DNA from: Corynebacterium curieae
GTDB lineage: Bacteria; Actinomycetota; Actinomycetes; Mycobacteriales; Mycobacteriaceae
NCBI RefSeq assembly: GCF_027570035.1
Contig: NZ_JAKMUU010000008.1
Span: 1-58,792 of the forward strand
Length of the DNA stretch: 58,792 nucleotides
Direction of reading: 5' to 3'
Positions 18,709-29,175 of the stretch are shown here, in pieces (position 1 is the stretch's first letter; the number at the start of each line of letters is the position of its first letter). The notes under the pieces were generated by a model. The model had not been told where the DNA came from and ran no database searches. It saw only the letters and a program-made list of their open reading frames with translations. The position numbers and the translations under genes are program-made.

Positions 18709-20841
18709 TTAGTTCTTCTCCAAGAATTCTTGTTCGCTTTCGCTCAAATTGCGGGTGAGCTTTTCTGCCAGCTCGGGATTGCGCAGCACCATCGCGCGCG
18801 CATCGGTATGCGTGCGCTCTACGATGTCTTGATCGTCGGCCAGATTCAGCAAACGCAAGGTACGGTGTTTGCCCGATTGCGAGGTGCCCAAAACGTCGCC
18901 TTCTTGACGCTGCCGTAAATCGAGCTCGGCCAGTTCAAAACCCGAGGATGTCTCCGCAATCTGACTTATGCGTCGAAAGGATGGGGTGTTATCGGCTGCC
19001 GTGGTATGCAAAAGACAAATGGAGGCATTTCCCCCGCGCCCCACGCGGCCACGCAATTGATGCAGCTGGGAGACTCCAAAATGCTCAGCCTCACGGATGA
19101 GCATAACGGTGGCATTGGGAACATCCACGCCCACCTCGATGACCGTGGTTGAGACCAAAATATCGATCTCTCCCCTAGCAAATGACGTCATGACCTCATC
19201 CTTATTTGGCATCTTTCCATGCAAGATTCCCACACGCAGCCCCTTGAAGGGCCCATTTTCTAGTTGCTCCGCAAGCTCGAGGACTCCGCCCTTGCCTTCG
19301 ATCCGGGGGCAGACGATATAGGCCTGGTGGCCGTGGGCTACTTCCTCCCGAATCCGCTCGAGGGCGCGCAGCACCCACGTGGGTCGCCACTCGGCCACCA
19401 CTGCCGATTGGATGGGCTTGCGTCCGCCAGGCAACTCGGTAAGAGTCGATACAGCTAGGTCACCAAAGACGGTCATCGCAATCGTGCGGGGGATCGGGGT
19501 CGCCGTCATCACCAAAACGTGGGGGCTTAGTTCCTCACGTGCTTTGGTGCGTAAGCTATCGCGCTGCTCTACACCAAATCGGTGTTGTTCATCTACTACC
19601 ACTAGTCCCAGATTGAAAAACTCAACGTCTTCTTGAATGATCGCATGGGTTCCAATGATGATGTCTGCGTCGCCGGAGACAATATCTAGTAGGGCTTGGC
19701 GCTTTTCAGCTGTGCGCATAGAGCCGGTCAGGAGCACCACCTTGACGCCCTCTGGCACCGCTGTTCCGATAGAGGCAGCATGTTGGGACGCGAGCACCTC
19801 AGTAGGCGCCAGCAACGCAGCCTGGGTGCCTGCATCAACCGCCTGCAGCATGGCGCACGTGGCAACCATGGTCTTGCCAGCGCCGACCTCGCCTTGCAGC
19901 AATCGCATCATGGGTAGCGGACGAGCCAGGTCATCTTCAATCTCGTTGATAACGCGCCGTTGCCCTTGGGTAAGTGCGAAAGGCAGATGCTTTAGCAGCT
20001 CCTCGCGAAAGCCGCCTAGCGTAGCCGGCATGGAAATGGCAGTACGAGCTTCGGCATCGCGTTGGCGCAAAGCCATGACGAGGCCAATGGACAACGCCTC
20101 GTTGTATTTGAGCCGTTGAATAGCCCGATAAGGACCTGCCTCCCCAGGTTCGTGGATCTCCCGCACCGCCTTATCGAGGCTGATGATCATCTGATAATCC
20201 AACGGTTCCTCAATCGGCGGGGTCTTCGACAAGACATAGTGAATGGCGCCCATGATGTACCACGACGTGATCTTGGACGTAGCGGGGTACACAGGGATCC
20301 ATTCTCGCTCTAAGAGGAGCTTGTCCAACCTGCCAAACTGCGACAGGTTCCGCAGCGAACCGGTGGCCTTCGTCCGATGTTTCTTTCCAGATTCGGGTGT
20401 CGGCTGGCGGTAATCATCTAGCTCGCCATCGGGACGGCCAAAGGCATCGATCTCCACAAAGTCTGGCTGTTGCAGCTGCGGCTGATTGCGGAAGAACTTC
20501 AGCTTGCCGCTCATCATGACCCGCTGCCCGCGATGCAACATCCGCATGACGTAATTGGCGTTGAAGAAGGTAGCAATGATGCTGCCATCAAGCTGCACAT
20601 TGATAATGGTGGTCTTGCCCGTGTCATGGCGGTTGAATCCGGTGATAGTTCCGGTAACGGTGACGATTTCGCCCTCCGCGGCATCGCCTAAGCCGACGTC
20701 CTTGTTATGGCGGATATAGTCTCGCGGATAATGGGCTAAAAGCTCGCCGCAAGTCTCGTACCCCAGCGCTTTGGTAATCTTTGCGGCGTCTTTCGCTGCA
20801 AGTACCTCGGTCAAAGGGCGATTATCCTGCCAGCCGAGCAT
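18709..20841 (-). CDS. recG: ATP-dependent DNA helicase RecG
   Basis: RecG reverses stalled forks and migrates branched DNA. The 710-residue protein has an N-terminal OB/wedge domain (around residues 60-150), a Walker A motif in LLQGEVGAGKTMVA, the DEQH box in VVVDEQHRFGV, TATPIPRT, and the motif VI region QLRGRVGRG. The C-terminal residues follow family pattern. It is two bases downstream of the DAK2 gene stop and begins with ATG at 20841. Confidence 0.95.
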   Translation of the reverse strand: MLGWQDNRPLTEVLAAKDAAKITKALGYETCGELLAHYPRDYIRHNKDVGLGDAAEGEIVTVTGTITGFNRHDTGKTTIINVQLDGSIIATFFNANYVMRMLHRGQRVMMSGKLKFFRNQPQLQQPDFVEIDAFGRPDGELDDYRQPTPESGKKHRTKATGSLRNLSQFGRLDKLLLEREWIPVYPATSKITSWYIMGAIHYVLSKTPPIEEPLDYQMIISLDKAVREIHEPGEAGPYRAIQRLKYNEALSIGLVMALRQRDAEARTAISMPATLGGFREELLKHLPFALTQGQRRVINEIEDDLARPLPMMRLLQGEVGAGKTMVATCAMLQAVDAGTQAALLAPTEVLASQHAASIGTAVPEGVKVVLLTGSMRTAEKRQALLDIVSGDADIIIGTHAIIQEDVEFFNLGLVVVDEQHRFGVEQRDSLRTKAREELSPHVLVMTATPIPRTIAMTVFGDLAVSTLTELPGGRKPIQSAVVAEWRPTWVLRALERIREEVAHGHQAYIVCPRIEGKGGVLELAEQLENGPFKGLRVGILHGKMPNKDEVMTSFARGEIDILVSTTVIEVGVDVPNATVMLIREAEHFGVSQLHQLRGRVGRGGNASICLLHTTAADNTPSFRRISQIAETSSGFELAELDLRQRQEGDVLGTSQSGKHRTLRLLNLADDQDIVERTHTDARAMVLRNPELAEKLTRNLSESEQEFLEKN

Positions 20842-20843
20842 TA

Positions 20844-22187
20844 CTACTCCACTCCGATTTCAGTTGCGATATCTGGAACTTCCAGCGCCATTACGTCCAC
20901 GTGAAGGTGCTGGGAGATTTCTTCCTCGTCTAAGTCAAGCGCGCTCAGAATGGTGACCTGCTCCCCGCCCTCTGCTAAAAGGTCGCGGCAGGTGGCGATG
21001 ATTGACTGCGGCGTTTCTTGGCTCGGATAGGCCACCCGCATGGACTTGGCGGCATCGCGCATGGCGGCGACAACGGCCCCGGTATTCGAATTGTTCGGTT
21101 CATAGACTGAAATCGCGGCTAATGCTGCAGCTAGCGATTGCGCGGGGACAACTCGCCCAGCCCCAGTATCCGTGCTTAGTCCGGTCGCAAGAACAATGTC
21201 TTCTTCCTCCGCTGTAATAGGAGCATCCGGTGAAACCACGGTAACCCCCGCAGATTCCAAAAGGTTGGTAATAGGCCCTGGAGGCGCGGCGGCGAAAACG
21301 CGACGAGAAACTGGCTTTTTAGCAGCGGGGTCGGCGTAAGCAGGCAGCACCTCAAGGCGCAGGTTGGTCACCTTTCCTGCGCCAAAGGCCGTCTCGATGA
21401 CGGTGCCGGCTTGTTGGGAATGGATGTGTACGTTGGCGCTATGTTCGGTGGCGCGGGCGATGACCAGGCTATCTCCCAACGGGGTGAGGAAGGCCTGTAG
21501 TGCTTCTATGTCTCCTTCGAAAAAGAAGATTACCTCCAGCTCGGTGACTGCCTCCGGCTCGGACAAGCCTGTGTGCCCGGCGGTTCCCTCAATTTCCGCC
21601 AAGAGTGATTCCAAAAGGATCACCAAACCGGCCCCTCCGGCGTCTACCACTCCTGCCTCGCGCAGGGCTGGCAATTGCGACGGAGTGTGCTCTAGGGCGG
21701 TCCGCGCAGCGGTAATGGCAGCGCTGACAATACCGTGCAAGGTAGCGCTAGGGCGCGCGGCGGCGTTTTCCGCAGCTTCTGCGGCCGCCCGCAGAACGGT
21801 GATAACTGTGCCTTCTACCGGCTCCGTGATAGCCCGGTCCACCAGTTCCACGGCCTGCTGCAGCGAGCGAGCGAACACGCCGCCATCAATGACCGAGTCC
21901 ACCGTGGATTCGGCCACTCCCCGTAGAACCTGAGAGAGCACCATTCCGGAGTTACCGCGCGCACCGCGTACAGCGCCGAGCGCGAGGGCATCAGCTACAT
22001 CGCCTCCATTGTTGAGCTCCTCCACCGCGGCTTCCATAGTGTGCGTCATATTGGAGCCGGTATCGGAATCAGGTACGGGGAAAACATTGAGCGCGTTGAT
22101 TTCATCGCGGCGATGGGACAGTTCGCCCACGGCGCGGGTGGCCCAATTGCGCAATCCCTGGGCATCCAGCGTGCTGGGGTATGACAT
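20844..22187 (-). CDS. DAK2-domain protein, FakA-like
   Basis: The 447-residue protein has an N-terminal DAK2 (dihydroxyacetone kinase-like) domain with NVFPVPDSDTGSNM, whose aspartates bind Mg-ATP, and AVRGARGNSGMVLSQ. A C-terminal DegV/FakA-like region follows. In firmicutes similar proteins phosphorylate fatty acids together with FakB. The ATG at 22187 is preferred to a TTG two codons upstream. It lies between ung and recG, an order shared by many actinobacteria. Confidence 0.85.
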   Translation of the reverse strand: MSYPSTLDAQGLRNWATRAVGELSHRRDEINALNVFPVPDSDTGSNMTHTMEAAVEELNNGGDVADALALGAVRGARGNSGMVLSQVLRGVAESTVDSVIDGGVFARSLQQAVELVDRAITEPVEGTVITVLRAAAEAAENAAARPSATLHGIVSAAITAARTALEHTPSQLPALREAGVVDAGGAGLVILLESLLAEIEGTAGHTGLSEPEAVTELEVIFFFEGDIEALQAFLTPLGDSLVIARATEHSANVHIHSQQAGTVIETAFGAGKVTNLRLEVLPAYADPAAKKPVSRRVFAAAPPGPITNLLESAGVTVVSPDAPITAEEEDIVLATGLSTDTGAGRVVPAQSLAAALAAISVYEPNNSNTGAVVAAMRDAAKSMRVAYPSQETPQSIIATCRDLLAEGGEQVTILSALDLDEEEISQHLHVDVMALEVPDIATEIGVE

Positions 22188-22197
22188 GCGCAATAGT

Positions 22198-22836
22198 TTA
22201 CAAGCGCCAGTCTATTTCCTGCGCTCCTTGGTCCCGCAAAAGGGCGTTTGCCCGGGAAAATGGGCGAGAACCGAAGAAGCCACGGCTAGCAGAAAGCGGT
22301 GAGGGGTGCGGGGACTTGATACAAGGGACGTCGGGTAAAAAGCGCTCACATCCTTGTGCGTCGCGGCCCCACAGGATGGCCACCATCGGGGTGCGGTTGA
22401 GTGCGCGAATGGCGGCCTCGGTAATTTCCTCCCACCCAATCCGGCGATGCGATCCGGCCTGGCCAGGGGCTACGGTAAGCACCCTGTTGAGCAGCAGCAC
22501 GCCTTGGTCGGCCCATGCCCTTAAATCACCATCTTCGCGGCCTGCGATTCCCAAGTCATCGCTAAGCTCTCGGTAGATATTGACCAAGGAACGCGGCGGT
22601 TTCACGCCTGGGCGGGTGGAAAAGGCCATCCCCATGGCGTGGCCTGGGGTGGGATAAGGATCTTGGCCGACGATTAGCACGCGGACATCGTCCAGCGGCA
22701 TCTGGAGTGCGCGACACACGTCCGCGGCTGGCGGCAGGTACTCTTGGCCATCAAGGGCTTGGGAGATCTGTGGCCACTGCTGCTCTATTACCGGTGCCAA
22801 CACCGGCTCCCAGGACGGGTGATAGGTGGGAGGCAT
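22198..22836 (-). CDS. ung: Uracil-DNA glycosylase
   Basis: Ung removes uracil from DNA. The 212-residue product has the water-activating motif [13 protein letters not shown] with its catalytic Asp, LLLNRVLTV, and the DNA-intercalating HPSPLSAS motif. The ATG at 22836 (MPPTYHPSW) gives normal length; a longer in-frame extension would run into thiL. It is two bases downstream of thiL. Confidence 0.93.
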   Translation of the reverse strand: MPPTYHPSWEPVLAPVIEQQWPQISQALDGQEYLPPAADVCRALQMPLDDVRVLIVGQDPYPTPGHAMGMAFSTRPGVKPPRSLVNIYRELSDDLGIAGREDGDLRAWADQGVLLLNRVLTVAPGQAGSHRRIGWEEITEAAIRALNRTPMVAILWGRDAQGCERFLPDVPCIKSPHPSPLSASRGFFGSRPFSRANALLRDQGAQEIDWRL

Positions 22837-22838
22837 GG

Positions 22839-23795
22839 TTAAAAGCTCAGCCAGCCTTTCTGATAACTCGGGGTCTTGCTTCCTACCGTAACCCCGCTGC
22901 CGCGGATAACGGTGCCAATCTTGCGGAACCCGGAGGGCGCTTCCTTTGCAGTGGTGCCCACCAGCGTGTGATCTTCGCCGCCAGAAAGCACCCATTCCCA
23001 CGGGTCACACCCCAAAAGATCCGCAGCTTGGCAGAGCAGGTCCTCCGGCTGCAAGGCCTCCAGATCCAGGTCCACGCGCACCCCGGAATGCTCCGCCATC
23101 GTAGTGCAGTCTTGGATCAAACCATCGGAATTATCCGTCATGGCGGTAACCCCAGCGGCGCGGGCGATAACGCCGCGGCCGGGGTTAAGCCAGGGGGCAC
23201 AGTGGGCGTCGATAAGCGGTTGCAGGTGCTCGAGTCCTGCAGGAAGATCTCGGCCGAAGCGCTCCAACAAGGCCAAGCCCGCAGCCGAGTGGCCGATCTT
23301 TCCGTGCGCTACCACGTGCTGGCCTGCCCGCGCCCCGTCCAAGGTCAAGGCGGGAAGGCTGCCACCAAGGAATCCAACGGCCGTGATATTGATGACCAAT
23401 AGGTCGGACTGGGTAAGATCACCGCCTACCAATTCCGCGTTATAGAAAGAGCTATGCTCCGCAATGCCCTCTGCGATCCCCCGTACGAAAGGCACCGGGG
23501 TATCGCCTGGGGCGGCAATCGCGAGAAGCGCGGCAACGGGGCGCGCGCCCATGGCCTCAATATCGGCAAAGTTGCGCAAGATAGCCTTCTTGCCAATTTC
23601 GCGCGGGGTGGACCACTCGCGCAGGAAGTGGCGCCCCTCCACCATCAAATCCGTGGCAGCCACGGTGCGGGAGTTGGGCGGGGCGCTGGGGAGAACGGCG
23701 GCATCGTCACCATTGAGCCCACTCGAGGCCACGGAGGTAATTTCCCGGATGGCGGCGCGCTCTCCCACGTCTGCGAGAGTCTGAGTTAAGTTCAC
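22839..23795 (-). CDS. thiL: Thiamine-monophosphate kinase
   Basis: ThiL phosphorylates thiamine monophosphate to the active diphosphate cofactor. The 318-residue protein shows the family blocks [33 protein letters not shown] and GGEDHTLVG. The GTG at 23795 is chosen because GAAAGGAAG lies just upstream and the length is right; an open frame extending further crosses into the divergent DUF3515 gene and was not used. Confidence 0.93.
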   Translation of the reverse strand: MNLTQTLADVGERAAIREITSVASSGLNGDDAAVLPSAPPNSRTVAATDLMVEGRHFLREWSTPREIGKKAILRNFADIEAMGARPVAALLAIAAPGDTPVPFVRGIAEGIAEHSSFYNAELVGGDLTQSDLLVINITAVGFLGGSLPALTLDGARAGQHVVAHGKIGHSAAGLALLERFGRDLPAGLEHLQPLIDAHCAPWLNPGRGVIARAAGVTAMTDNSDGLIQDCTTMAEHSGVRVDLDLEALQPEDLLCQAADLLGCDPWEWVLSGGEDHTLVGTTAKEAPSGFRKIGTVIRGSGVTVGSKTPSYQKGWLSF

Positions 23796-23823
23796 CAGCT
23801 TCCTTTCGATACTATGAGCCCTT

Positions 23824-24723
23824 ATGACATCCCAATTTAACCGCACCGCGATCTTCATTTCACTTGGGTTGTCCATAGTGATGGTTCTGGCGGTCCTCTT
23901 CGGCGCAAAGTACGTATTCAATAACATTGCCAAGGCACCCGTTGCGGTCTCCCCCGTGGAGTCCAAGGAAGCGGATTCACAAGCCTGCCATAGCTTTATC
24001 GACGCTCTGCCGGATACGGTGATGGATAAACCGCGTGCCGATATTGCCGAGCCCGTGCCTTCCGGCGTCGCAGCTTGGGCTACTACCTCTGAAGATAAGG
24101 TCACCGCCCGCTGCGGGGTAGATATGCCTTTCCAGTACACCGAGTATTCACAGCCCCAAGACGTAGACGGGGAACAGTGGTACCAAGTACGCGATGCCAC
24201 CCCCGGATCCAACCTGACCACTTGGTATTCGACCCAGCGCTTCCCCATCGTGGCGATCACTGCCTCCACCGACGCCACGCCGGACGAGCTTAACGACGCC
24301 CTCTCGGCCCTCGATGAAAAACCAGCCACCGCACACGAGGCGCCACTCAAGGCGCTCAAGACAGGCGGTGACCAGATGTGCGCCGAAGTGGAAAAAGCCC
24401 TGCCGGATTCGGTGGCTGAGGGCTACCACCGCCGCGAGGTAAAGGAAAAGAATACCTATGTATGGAGCGCCGATGGCCGCGAAGAAATCGTGGCGCGTTG
24501 CGGCGTAGCCAAGCCGGAAAACTATCGCGCCGGGGTCAAGCTCCAACAGGTCAATGACATTCCGTGGTTCGAAGACACTACCTTGGCGCACGGCACAACG
24601 GCGGGCACTTGGTTTGCCCTCGGCCGCGAAGACTACCTCGCACTACACGCTCCCCAGGATGCGGCGCAGGCGGCGCTGGTAGAACTCGGCAACGTACTCG
24701 CCGAGCACACCGCCGAAAAGTAG
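23824..24723 (+). CDS. DUF3515 protein with duplicated domain
   Basis: The 299-residue protein has one N-terminal membrane anchor (residues 10-32) and extracytoplasmic sequence. Family members are usually about 170-200 residues. Here two related halves are visible: SQACHSFIDALPDTV...ARCGV near residues 53-100 and DQMCAEVEKALPDSV...ARCGV near residues 182-235, each followed by a tryptophan-rich stretch. Two cysteines per half could form disulfides. Function is unknown. It lies divergent from thiL and beside ddl, as in related actinobacteria. Confidence 0.8.
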   Translation: MTSQFNRTAIFISLGLSIVMVLAVLFGAKYVFNNIAKAPVAVSPVESKEADSQACHSFIDALPDTVMDKPRADIAEPVPSGVAAWATTSEDKVTARCGVDMPFQYTEYSQPQDVDGEQWYQVRDATPGSNLTTWYSTQRFPIVAITASTDATPDELNDALSALDEKPATAHEAPLKALKTGGDQMCAEVEKALPDSVAEGYHRREVKEKNTYVWSADGREEIVARCGVAKPENYRAGVKLQQVNDIPWFEDTTLAHGTTAGTWFALGREDYLALHAPQDAAQAALVELGNVLAEHTAEK

Positions 24724-24736
24724 AGCGAATTCGCCC

Positions 24737-25798
24737 CTACTTGGCTAGGGCCTGCTCGATGAGAGCCTCCAGCAGAGCGGGATAGTCCACGCCTGAAGCA
24801 GCGAGTACCTGCGGGTACATGGAGATCGGGGTAAAGCCCGGCAGAGTGTTGATCTCGTTGATATACACGGAGTCTTCGGTAACGAAAAAGTCTACGCGGG
24901 AAAGACCCTCACAATTCAAGGCTTCGAATGCTTTGATTGCCATATCGCGCAGCCGCTCGGTCAATTCGGGTGCAAAAGGCGCAGGGATTTCGGCAGTGAC
25001 CACGTTGTCAAGGTACTTCGTGTCGAAGCCATAAAAGCCCTCATCGGAGTCATCGATGCCCGCCAGCAGTGCCGGGACGGAGGCCAGCAAGGTACCGTCG
25101 GCATAGTGCAATACGCCGATTTCTACCTCCTGGCCTACGATTTCCGGCTCCACCAGAATTTTGTCATCATCTTCTAGGGCGAGGTCAACGGCAGCAGGGA
25201 AATCCTCCCAGGTAGTAACCTTAGATACACCAATGGAGGAGCCACCGCGAGCGGGTTTTACAAAGACGGGCAGGCCCAAGCGTTGCTTTTCGTCCTCGCT
25301 GAGCTCGGTGCGGCCTTTGAGAATGACCTCGGGCGCTACAGGCAAGCCTGCTGCTGCCAGCACCTTTTTGGTAAATTCCTTGTCCATTCCCACTGAGGAC
25401 GCCAAAACTCCCGGCCCGACATAGGGCAGGCCGGAAAGTTCAAAGAGGCCCTGGATAGTGCCGTCCTCGCCAAAGGGGCCGTGCAGGATGGGAAAGACCA
25501 CATCGACCTCAGCAAAGAGGGTGCCATCGGTAACGTTATGAAACTGCCCTCTGGCCGTGGGGTCGAGCGAAAGCGTCAGCTCCGCGCCTCGAGTGACCTC
25601 CGGCAGGACACCATCGACAATTTCCAGGCCTTCAGTGGTGCCTGGCGTCCACGTGCCCTCGCGGGTGATGCCGATAGGTACCACCTCGAATTTTTCCGGG
25701 TCGAGGTGGTTCATGATCGCACCTGCGGACACACAGGATACGGAGTGCTCGGTGCTGCGGCCGCCATAGACAACGGCCACGCGGGTCTTTTCAGTCAT
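24737..25798 (-). CDS. ddl: D-alanine--D-alanine ligase
   Basis: Ddl makes the D-Ala-D-Ala dipeptide of peptidoglycan. The 353-residue ATP-grasp protein has VVYGGRSTEHSVSCVSA, ILHGPFGEDGTIQG, VKPARGGSSIGVSKV and NEINTLPGFTPISMYP, the standard substrate and ATP sites. It lies between the DUF3515 gene and gpsA. The ATG at 25798 matches the usual start. Confidence 0.95.
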   Translation of the reverse strand: MTEKTRVAVVYGGRSTEHSVSCVSAGAIMNHLDPEKFEVVPIGITREGTWTPGTTEGLEIVDGVLPEVTRGAELTLSLDPTARGQFHNVTDGTLFAEVDVVFPILHGPFGEDGTIQGLFELSGLPYVGPGVLASSVGMDKEFTKKVLAAAGLPVAPEVILKGRTELSEDEKQRLGLPVFVKPARGGSSIGVSKVTTWEDFPAAVDLALEDDDKILVEPEIVGQEVEIGVLHYADGTLLASVPALLAGIDDSDEGFYGFDTKYLDNVVTAEIPAPFAPELTERLRDMAIKAFEALNCEGLSRVDFFVTEDSVYINEINTLPGFTPISMYPQVLAASGVDYPALLEALIEQALAK

Positions 25799-25820
25799 GC
25801 CCGCAGATTTTACCCTCCAC

Positions 25821-26819
25821 CTACTCCGACTTCTTGGACCGACCCATCAGAGCGATGATCATATCCTCTACCGCCATGCCCTCGTAACAGACGCCATAGA
25901 CCGCATGGGTGATCGGCATTTCTACTCCAGCCTGCTGGGCCAGGCGGTAGATGGAGTCGCAGGAGTAGACGCCTTCCGCAACCTGACCGTTGGTCGCGGC
26001 CTTGGCCTCCTCAATCGTCCCGCCCTGGCCCAAGCGGTAGCCAAAAGTGCGGTTACGCGACAACGTCGAGGTACACGTTGCTACCAAGTCACCCAAACCG
26101 GCCAAGCCGGAGAAGGTAAACGGGTCGGCTCCTAGCTCCACACCAAGGCGGGTAATTTCTGCCAACCCGCGGGTGATGATGGTGGCCATCGTGTTATTAC
26201 CCAAACCCTTGCCGGAGGCAATACCGCAGGCTAAGGCGATAACATTTTTGCAGGCACCGCCGATTTCCGCACCAATTACATCAGTATTAGTGTATGGACG
26301 AAGGTAGGGCGCGGCCACCGCGGCCTGCACGCGCTGGGCGCGCTCTTCATCGGGGCAGGCAATCACCGTGGCTGCTACCTGGCCGGCAGCAATCTCCTTG
26401 GCCAGGTTCGGGCCAGAAAGCACGGCGACGCGGTCTGCCGGCACATCCGCGGCATCCATGATGACCTCGCTCATGCGCTTAAGCGTGGTGGTCTCTACGC
26501 CCTTGGAAATGGAGACCAACGTAGCCTCTTTAGGCAAATGGGCTGCCCACTTCTCCACGTTGCCGCGCAATTTTTGGGAGGGAACGCCGAATACGACGAC
26601 ATCGGCAAGCGCCAGTGCCTCTACATCGTCGTGGGTGGCCCGTACCGCAGCCGGCAGGCGGGTATCTGGAAGATAATCCGGATTGGTGTGAGTCTCGTTG
26701 ATAGCCTGCGCCAACTCCGCGCGGCGCGCCCAAAGCCGGACATCGTTTCCGGCATCCGCAAAAACTTTGGCCAAGGTGGTACCCCAAGAACCAGCGCCCA
26801 TCACAGCAACGTTAACCAT
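25821..26819 (-). CDS. gpsA: Glycerol-3-phosphate dehydrogenase [NAD(P)+]
   Basis: GpsA makes sn-glycerol-3-phosphate for phospholipids. The 332-residue protein starts [19 protein letters not shown] with the Rossmann GxGxxG pattern, and contains [10 protein letters not shown], the catalytic lysine in [13 protein letters not shown] and GLGDLVATC. The ATG at 26819 has AAGGAG five bases upstream, so it is preferred to the ATG seven codons earlier. It is followed by ddl. Confidence 0.94.
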   Translation of the reverse strand: MVNVAVMGAGSWGTTLAKVFADAGNDVRLWARRAELAQAINETHTNPDYLPDTRLPAAVRATHDDVEALALADVVVFGVPSQKLRGNVEKWAAHLPKEATLVSISKGVETTTLKRMSEVIMDAADVPADRVAVLSGPNLAKEIAAGQVAATVIACPDEERAQRVQAAVAAPYLRPYTNTDVIGAEIGGACKNVIALACGIASGKGLGNNTMATIITRGLAEITRLGVELGADPFTFSGLAGLGDLVATCTSTLSRNRTFGYRLGQGGTIEEAKAATNGQVAEGVYSCDSIYRLAQQAGVEMPITHAVYGVCYEGMAVEDMIIALMGRSKKSE

Positions 26820-26978
26820 GGTGTCTCCTTCAAACTTCAAATATATAACCCAACTTTAAAGCATGCATTTTCACTGTGGGGCAAGGATGCACAACGCGCA
26901 TACCCCGTGGGACAATGGGCCCTTAGACACTGTTTTGAAGAACCCGACAACTGTGGAAAGGCTCCGTGGAGGAAGACC

Positions 26979-27977
26979 ATGCCGAATATTAAAAAGATGC
27001 ACGAAACCGACAAGGACCAGCAGCACGAGGAATTTATATCCGGCCGCCACCAAGAAATCCCGGTGGACCCAGCCAAGGAGTTCCACCGCACTACCCTTGC
27101 TGCTGGTGCCGTTGTCTGGCGTGGCACTCCGCAGAATCCGGAGATAGCACTCATTCACCGCCCCCACTATGATGACTGGTCCCTTCCTAAGGGCAAGGTG
27201 GACCCTGGCGAGTCTCTGCCCACCACAGCAGTGCGAGAAATCTTCGAAGAAACAGGCTTTAACGTGCGGCTTGGCAAGCTCATTGGCAAGGTAACCTACC
27301 CAGTCCAAGGCCGCACCAAGGTCGTTTACTACTGGGTGGCAAAGTATCTAGGCGGCACCTATTCCACCAATAGTGAGACCGATGAACTTCGGTGGCTACC
27401 CATCAATGAAGCACAGGATCTCCTGTCCTATGACGTGGATACCGCTGTGGTAGCCAAAGCAGCCAAGCGTCTGCGCATCGCACCGGCAACTCGCGTACTC
27501 TATGTTCGCCACGCCCATGCGCACGGCAGGGCCAGCTGGGAAGGCGATGACAACTTGCGTCCGCTAGATAAAAAGGGCCGCCGCCAAGCAGAAATGCTGG
27601 TGCCGATGCTCAGCGCCTACCAGCCCACCTCCATCTACTCTGCTCTGCCACAGCGTTGCCAACAGACAGCTGCTCCGCTTGCCGACGAACTGGGCAAGGA
27701 CATTTCCATTAACAAGAGCTTTGGCGACGAAGCCTGGGACAACGATCCAGAAGCAGCCAAGAAGGCCTTTCGCCGCGTGGTAAACGAGGGCGGGGTGCCC
27801 GTCATTGTCAGCCAAGGCGAAACCATTCCCGGCATCATCGAGGATCTCGCCCCGAAGTTTCTTAAAAAGCCGGTAGACAAACTGAAGTTTAAGAAGGCTT
27901 CTGTATGGGTCCTGTCCTTCAACGAAGGAGAGCTAACCGGCGCCGATTACCTTGCCAGCCCGCTGCCCGTGCGCTAG
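26979..27977 (+). CDS. MutT1-like Nudix hydrolase with histidine-phosphatase domain
   Basis: The 332-residue protein combines two domains. The Nudix box GKVDPGESLPTTAVREIFEETG lies around residues 73-95, split across the catalytic helix. The C-terminal half is a histidine-phosphatase domain with LYVRHAHA near residue 175. This architecture matches mycobacterial MutT1, which hydrolyses 8-oxo-(d)GTP and related nucleotides. Start ATG at 26979 follows GGAGGAAGACC. The gene is divergent from gpsA and ends before a bidirectional terminator. Confidence 0.88.
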   Translation: MPNIKKMHETDKDQQHEEFISGRHQEIPVDPAKEFHRTTLAAGAVVWRGTPQNPEIALIHRPHYDDWSLPKGKVDPGESLPTTAVREIFEETGFNVRLGKLIGKVTYPVQGRTKVVYYWVAKYLGGTYSTNSETDELRWLPINEAQDLLSYDVDTAVVAKAAKRLRIAPATRVLYVRHAHAHGRASWEGDDNLRPLDKKGRRQAEMLVPMLSAYQPTSIYSALPQRCQQTAAPLADELGKDISINKSFGDEAWDNDPEAAKKAFRRVVNEGGVPVIVSQGETIPGIIEDLAPKFLKKPVDKLKFKKASVWVLSFNEGELTGADYLASPLPVR

Positions 27978-28001
27978 CTTTTCACTTTCCGCTTTACGAC
28001 T

Positions 28002-28044
28002 AAGGCCCTGCCCGCCACCTGATTCGGTGGACCGGCAGGGCCTT
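28002..28044. terminator. Bidirectional terminator
   Basis: AAGGCCCTGCC (28002-28012) pairs perfectly with GGCAGGGCCTT (28034-28044), with an inner CCACC/GGTGG stem. It separates the convergent MutT1-like gene and the 28078 membrane protein gene. Confidence 0.8.
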
Positions 28045-28077
28045 CTGTGCACCGCTATTATGCGGCTGCGCAGCTTT

Positions 28078-28974
28078 CTAGCCGCGCATACCAAGGGTGC
28101 GACGGACGAAGAGAACCGAAATGAGTGTGTGCAGCGCCGGGAACAAAATTGTGCCGACGATGGTAAAGCTCAGCACGGCGTACAGGACGCCAATCAGGAC
28201 GAGCACCAAGATGGTCACTCCAACATTCTTCTTTGCCACCTCGATGGATGCACCAAAGGTTTCGCCCACGGACAGCTCAGGGCGTGCAGCCTTGACGGCC
28301 GGCATCCAAGTGAAGAAGAAGGCAGCGAAGATGCCCGGGATAATCAGGAGGAAAAAGCCCAGAATGACAACCACGAACGACAGCACATAGACCGCCATGA
28401 GTCCGGCGACGTTCTTAAAGCTCAGAAAGTCCGTTATTTCCAACGACCCAGTATCTACCTGCTTATTAGCAGCCTTGTACCACGTGCTATAGGCCCAAAT
28501 CAGCACAAGGAACATCGCAATAAAGACAAGAACCATCACTGCGACCAGCCCGCCAGTAAGAGCAGAATCAGACCCAGAACTACCGTTGGCTAGGGCATCA
28601 ATGGATGATCCGCTGCCCGCTAGGACGGCAATCAACAGCAAATAGAGGATGAACATCACTACGCATTGGACCAGTGGGCCAAAAATCCACTGTGCCCAAT
28701 TGCGGCCGAAGTAGCGGAAGCTATCACCGATGATCTGAATAGCATCTACGTCTCGGCCATACAGGGAATCGTCTCCCGGATACGAGCTTCCGGCGTATCC
28801 GGGTTGGCCGTATTGCTGCTGTCCATACTGTTGCTGGCCAAACTGCTGTTGGCCGTAGCCAGGCTGACCAATTGCATCGTGTCGATGCGATGCAGACTCA
28901 TTGCCGGTTCCGGGATATTCTGCGCCATTGTTTCCTGAATTGAAGGAATCATTATTCGAATAGGGATTGCTCAT
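28078..28974 (-). CDS. Membrane protein with Gln/Tyr-rich N-terminus
   Basis: The 298-residue product starts with a polar, low-complexity segment of Gln-Tyr-Gly repeats (QQQYG units around residues 40-60), followed by five or six membrane segments. The hydrophobic part resembles the DUF975/DUF4013-like integral membrane proteins common in actinobacteria, though I am not sure of the family. The ATG at 28974 (MSNPYSNND) is chosen because the polar N-terminus starts there. No partner is evident. Confidence 0.65.
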   Translation of the reverse strand: MSNPYSNNDSFNSGNNGAEYPGTGNESASHRHDAIGQPGYGQQQFGQQQYGQQQYGQPGYAGSSYPGDDSLYGRDVDAIQIIGDSFRYFGRNWAQWIFGPLVQCVVMFILYLLLIAVLAGSGSSIDALANGSSGSDSALTGGLVAVMVLVFIAMFLVLIWAYSTWYKAANKQVDTGSLEITDFLSFKNVAGLMAVYVLSFVVVILGFFLLIIPGIFAAFFFTWMPAVKAARPELSVGETFGASIEVAKKNVGVTILVLVLIGVLYAVLSFTIVGTILFPALHTLISVLFVRRTLGMRG

Positions 28975-29104
28975 AAATCTAAAGCTAGGGGGATACTTTG
29001 TTGCAGGAAACTGGAGCAAGCAATTGTTACCTATACGTTACCGAGTTATACCCCCACCTGTACCCCAAGGCGAACGCTTGAGATTCACGTATGAACGCAC
29101 GGCA

Positions 29105-29140
29105 CCCCTACAGCCCTTTCGCCTATTAGGTCTGTAGGGG
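29105..29140 (-). terminator. Possible terminator of leuD
   Basis: CCCCTACAG (29105-29113) and CTGTAGGGG (29132-29140) form a perfect 9-bp stem just past the leuD stop. There is no clear T-run on either strand, so its role is uncertain. Confidence 0.4.
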
Positions 29141-29175
29141 CGCTGCTGGCCCACCGATTTCAAGCGGTTCTTCTG

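Noticed and set aside
29105..29140. Riboswitch or leucine attenuator near leuD
   Set aside because: The hairpin is downstream of leuD and no leader peptide with Leu codons lies upstream of leuC.
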